Below, in pieces: positions 6,596 to 8,900 of a DNA stretch of 8,900 nucleotides; positions within the stretch are counted from its first letter, which is position 1; each line of letters opens with the position of its first letter. Made by a program: the position numbers and the translations under genes. The DNA comes from JBEIJQ01 sp040380145. Lineage in GTDB: Bacteria; Bacteroidota; Bacteroidia; Chitinophagales; Saprospiraceae. The notes beneath the pieces were generated by a model. That model did no database searches. It was not told the origin of the DNA and worked only from the letters and a program-made list of their open reading frames with translations. The stretch is taken from assembly GCA_040380145.1 (NCBI GenBank), contig JBEIJQ010000130.1, positions 1 through 8,900 on the forward strand, written 5' to 3'.

Positions 6596-7468
6596 ATGAA
6601 AGTCGAAACCACCACCACTCTATTGGTCTTTTTGTTGGAAAAAAGCGCCGCGGCCACCAAAACCGCAGCCAAGCAGTTGGTGCGGCAGGGCCGTGTCCAT
6701 GTGGACGGCCTGTTGGCCACCAACTGGGACCAACCCCTGAAGAAAGGCCAGGATGTGGCCGTTTCCCGCCGCTCGGCCCTTTTGCCCGCCATCCGCCGAC
6801 AGGCCAAGCACACCCATTTTCCCTTGGTTTACGAAGACAGATACATCGTCGCCGCCGTGAAACCCGCCGGCATGCTGGCCCTGCCCTCCAAGGAGCAGCG
6901 GGGCGGCGATTTTTACAGCCTGATGCGACTGCAGCTGACTTCCCGCAAAGAAAACCCCACCGACCTCCACTATGTGCACGGCTTGGACGGGCCGGTATCC
7001 GGGATCGTCGTTTTCGCCAAAAACGAAACCACCAAAAACACCCTGCGGCTGACTTGGAGAAAAGCCGTCCGACGATATGCTGTTTTGGTCCAGGGCGAAA
7101 TGGAGCAACCCCAAGGAATCATTTCGGAACCCCTCGAGGGCGACAAGGCAAAAGGCAAAAGCAGGCGCATGCCCGAAATTTTGCCCACCACCCGTTACAA
7201 AGTGCTCAAATCTTTCGAGACGCACTCCCTGCTGGAAGTCGAACCGCTCGCAGAGCTGAAAATGCAGATGCGCAAACACCTCGCGCACAGCCTCCATCCC
7301 ATAATGGGCGACCGACTGCACGGAGCCAAGACCAACCCGCTCGGCCGACTGGCCGTGCACCTATTTCATGTTTCCTTCGCCCACCCCGCCACCAAAGAAA
7401 CCATCAAAATCACTGTTCCCATTCCTAGCGAGTTCACACAAGGAGGAAAAAATCGCCCGCAAAAATGA
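6596..7468 (+). CDS. RluA-family RNA pseudouridine synthase with N-terminal S4 domain, atypical motifs
   Basis: The 290-residue protein is predicted to isomerise uridine to pseudouridine in RNA; whether the target is rRNA or tRNA cannot be told. Residues about 10-60 resemble an S4 RNA-binding domain (AAKQLVRQGRVHVDG). The catalytic domain spans about 75-275: YEDRYIV then KPAG at 89-92, HGLDGPVSG at 128-136, RRYAVLVQG at 159-167, QMRKHLAHSLHPIMGD at 224-239, and AVHLFHVSFAHP near the end. Asp131 sits at the catalytic Asp of the family, and Tyr161 and Arg226 match other active-site residues. However, the usual HRLD motif reads HGLD, and the usual GRTHQIR reads ELKMQMR. The Arg that normally packs at the flipped base is therefore lost. 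It is probably a divergent subfamily rather than a pseudogene, because the frame is intact and the fold motifs are kept. ATG at 6596 follows a promoter box closely. Confidence 0.85.
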   Translation: MKVETTTTLLVFLLEKSAAATKTAAKQLVRQGRVHVDGLLATNWDQPLKKGQDVAVSRRSALLPAIRRQAKHTHFPLVYEDRYIVAAVKPAGMLALPSKEQRGGDFYSLMRLQLTSRKENPTDLHYVHGLDGPVSGIVVFAKNETTKNTLRLTWRKAVRRYAVLVQGEMEQPQGIISEPLEGDKAKGKSRRMPEILPTTRYKVLKSFETHSLLEVEPLAELKMQMRKHLAHSLHPIMGDRLHGAKTNPLGRLAVHLFHVSFAHPATKETIKITVPIPSEFTQGGKNRPQK

Positions 7469-7791
7469 TTTTGCCGAAAAAAAGATATTTTTGCAGTAGC
7501 AATGTAGCCCCATGTTGTTTGAACTTTTTCCTCCTTGTTTCGTTAACACTGGAAACACTCAGTTCACCCTCCTGATCCCAAAGGTTTCGCATTCGTCGGC
7601 GATTTTTACTCCGAATCCCCCTGCGAGCCGTTTTGTATGATTTTTTTGTCAAAAAACTTTTTTTAAATATATTTTAGAATCCCCTCTTCGCATCCGCGAT
7701 CAAACCCAAAACTGAAAAATTGCCCATCGGCTGGATGATTCGATGTGGCCTCACGATTTACCTTTTACCAAAGCTCTCAAAAAAACCAACT
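7469..7791. other. Non-coding gap between the two pseudouridine synthase genes
   Basis: I see no convincing gene in these 323 bases. At the 5' end, gcaaaaat (7459-7466, overlapping the stop) can pair with atttttgc at 7487-7494, or gcaaaa with ttttgc at 7469-7474. These are weak, AT-rich candidates for transcript-end structure. TATTTTTG at 7486-7493 matches TAnnTTTG but has no gene close behind it. Around 7641-7680 is a T- and A-tract block, including tttttt-gtc-aaaaaa, which could be a weak terminator or a bent, promoter-upstream element. The last 35 bases hold the likely rluF promoter and an A-rich leader. Confidence 0.5.
7759..7766 (+). promoter_or_regulatory. Candidate -7 promoter box (TACCTTTT) of the rluF-like gene
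   Basis: TACCTTTT is one mismatch from TAnnTTTG and ends 25 bases before the ATG at 7792, giving a leader of about 18 nt. That leader contains an A-run (about 7780-7786) of the kind that replaces Shine-Dalgarno sequences in Bacteroidota. No clear -33 box is visible. Confidence 0.35.
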
Positions 7792-8900
7792 ATGTGGATT
7801 AACAAGTTCATAGCGCATACCGGCTATTGTTCCCGCAGAGATGCCGACAAACTCGTCGAAGAAGGTCGCGTGACCGTTAACGACGAAGCCGCCGTCAAAA
7901 CACAGCATGTTTCGGAAACCGATGTCGTCAAAATCGACGACAAGTACATCGCTCCGCCCAAGCGCCACCGTATCTACATCGCGGTCAACAAACCGGTCGG
8001 CATCGTCTGCACCACGGAAACGAATATCGAAAACAATGTCATCGAATTCGTCGGACACGAAGAACGGATCTTCCCCATCGGCCGCATGGACCGCGAATCC
8101 TCCGGACTGCTCTTCTTGACCAACGACGGCGATATCGTCAACCGTTTCACCGAAGAAGAGTTCGGGGTAGAAAAAGAGTACTTCGTCCGCCTCGACCAGA
8201 AAATTACCTACGATTTCATACAAAAACTGCTGCACGAGGGCATCCCCCTCGAAGGCAAATTGGTGAAAGCCATCCGAGTGGTGAAAACCGGACCGAAAGC
8301 ACTCAAGATAACCATCTTGCAAGACATGCGCCGCCAAATCCGCCGGATGTGCTCCTACTGTGGGTTCCGGGTGTTCAAATGCGAACGCATCCGCATCATG
8401 CACATCCATGTGCGCGACATCCCGCCTGGAGACTGGCGCTACCTGACCCGCCACGAAGTGCTCAAAATGTTCCGGTCCCTCAATTACCACCCGGCCCAGA
8501 AATGGCTCCTGCCGGGCGAAACCAACGAGGCCCTCGAACAAGAAGTGCGGGAATTTCTCCCAGAGGAAATCCCGGTGGCCAACCGACCCGATTTCCAACC
8601 CGAGTACCGAGACGAAAGCCGCGAAAACCAACAGCGGCCACGCGACAACCGCGGAGGTTACCGCCAAGAACAACGCGGCGGAGGTGGATACCCCAACCGA
8701 TACGACAACCGCGGTGGATATCAGCAGCCCCGCGACAATCGGTACGACAACCGCGGTGGATACCAACAACAGCCGCCACGCGACAACCGGTACGACAATC
8801 GGTACGACAACCGCGGTGGATACCAACAACAGCCGCCACGCGACAACCGGTACGACAATCGGTACGACAACCGCGGTGGGTACCAACAGCCCCCCCGCGA
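7792..8900 (+). CDS. rluF: RluF-type 23S rRNA pseudouridine synthase with long low-complexity tail (3' end beyond window)
   Basis: The frame is open from ATG 7792 to the window edge, 369 whole codons with no stop. The start MWINKFI, residues 15-30 (RRDADKLVEEGRVTVN) and the region to about 50 form an S4 RNA-binding domain. The RsuA/RluB/RluE/RluF catalytic domain follows (about 60-230): NKPVGIV at 66-72, FPIGRMD at 94-100 with Asp100 as the likely nucleophile, SGLLFLTNDGD, EKEYFV at 127-132, RRQIRRMC at 180-187 and ERIRIM at 198-203. It resembles E. coli RluF, which modifies U2604 of 23S rRNA, more than RluB; the exact site here is inferred. From about residue 272 the protein becomes a disordered tail of DNRGGY, RYDN and YQQQPP motifs, a plausible extra RNA-binding region. 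The GC-rich tail is encoded by a 60-bp tandem repeat. The neighbouring RluA-like gene is upstream in the same direction. Confidence 0.92.
   Translation, partial: MWINKFIAHTGYCSRRDADKLVEEGRVTVNDEAAVKTQHVSETDVVKIDDKYIAPPKRHRIYIAVNKPVGIVCTTETNIENNVIEFVGHEERIFPIGRMDRESSGLLFLTNDGDIVNRFTEEEFGVEKEYFVRLDQKITYDFIQKLLHEGIPLEGKLVKAIRVVKTGPKALKITILQDMRRQIRRMCSYCGFRVFKCERIRIMHIHVRDIPPGDWRYLTRHEVLKMFRSLNYHPAQKWLLPGETNEALEQEVREFLPEEIPVANRPDFQPEYRDESRENQQRPRDNRGGYRQEQRGGGGYPNRYDNRGGYQQPRDNRYDNRGGYQQQPPRDNRYDNRYDNRGGYQQQPPRDNRYDNRYDNRGGYQQPPR
8733..8880 (+). repeat. 60-bp tandem repeat encoding the tail of the rluF-like gene
   Basis: Positions 8761-8820 and 8821-8880 are identical except for the last base. 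The 60-base periodicity extends left to 8733 and weakens beyond 8880. Each unit encodes 20 residues with YQQQPP, RDNRYDN and RYDNRGG. Because 60 is a multiple of three, copy-number changes keep the frame. The array approaches or continues past the window edge, so its full length is unknown. Confidence 0.9.

Noticed and set aside
6620..7360. 246-codon minus-strand open frame inside the RluA-like gene
   Set aside because: It is antisense to a gene with family motifs and shows no domain of its own.
7512..7640. 42-codon plus-strand open frame between the two synthase genes
   Set aside because: It has no recognisable motif or good start context and could easily arise by chance.
7434..7652. 72-codon minus-strand open frame overlapping the end of the RluA-like gene
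   Set aside because: It overlaps a real gene, has a lysine- and arginine-rich composition expected from reversed T-rich DNA, and no promoter box precedes it.
7777..8886. Long minus-strand open frame (369 codons) opposite the rluF-like gene
   Set aside because: It is a mirror of the real gene's codon bias; its product is a Val/Ala-rich string with no recognisable domain, while the plus strand carries clear RluF motifs.
4911..8900. pyrG and the two pseudouridine synthases as one operon or new system
   Set aside because: pyrG is transcribed in the opposite direction and the synthases are separated by 323 bases with their own candidate promoter.

Overview
The window looks like chromosomal DNA from a Bacteroidota bacterium, probably a moderately GC-rich member such as the Saprospiria; the class is an inference. 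The grounds are a giant secreted protein with Ig-like and SprB-type repeats (typical of type IX secretion cargo and gliding adhesins), TAnnTTTG promoter boxes, A-rich leaders without Shine-Dalgarno sequences, and a RluF-family enzyme with a long Arg/Gly/Tyr/Gln tail.

Layout. Positions 1 to about 140 are anomalous sequence that interrupts the large repeat protein. Positions 117-4676 (minus strand) encode a 1519-residue surface protein: signal peptide, N-terminal beta domain, two pre-peptidase-like beta domains, a run of Ig/PKD-like repeats (one carrying an inserted domain), then five SprB-like repeats of exactly 75 residues. It stops at the start of another repeat, with no C-terminal sorting domain. 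Positions 4677-4910 are an AT-rich gap holding a candidate promoter, a 16-bp perfect palindrome and a possible pyrG terminator. Positions 4911-6509 (minus) encode CTP synthase. Positions 6510-6595 form a compact divergent promoter region. Positions 6596-7468 (plus) encode an S4-domain RluA-like pseudouridine synthase with altered motifs. Positions 7469-7791 are non-coding. From 7792 to the window end (plus) lies a RluF-type 23S rRNA pseudouridine synthase, cut off inside a 60-bp tandem repeat.

How the genes relate. Three genes are housekeeping: CTP synthesis and two RNA uridine-modifying enzymes. They are not one operon, since pyrG is transcribed away from the two synthases and 323 bp separates the synthases. 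The surface protein is independent of them. I found no CRISPR array, mobile element, tRNA or rRNA gene, or defence system. The main points of interest are the repeat architecture and abrupt end of the adhesin, the non-canonical RluA-like active-site motifs, and the recently expanded tail of the RluF homologue.
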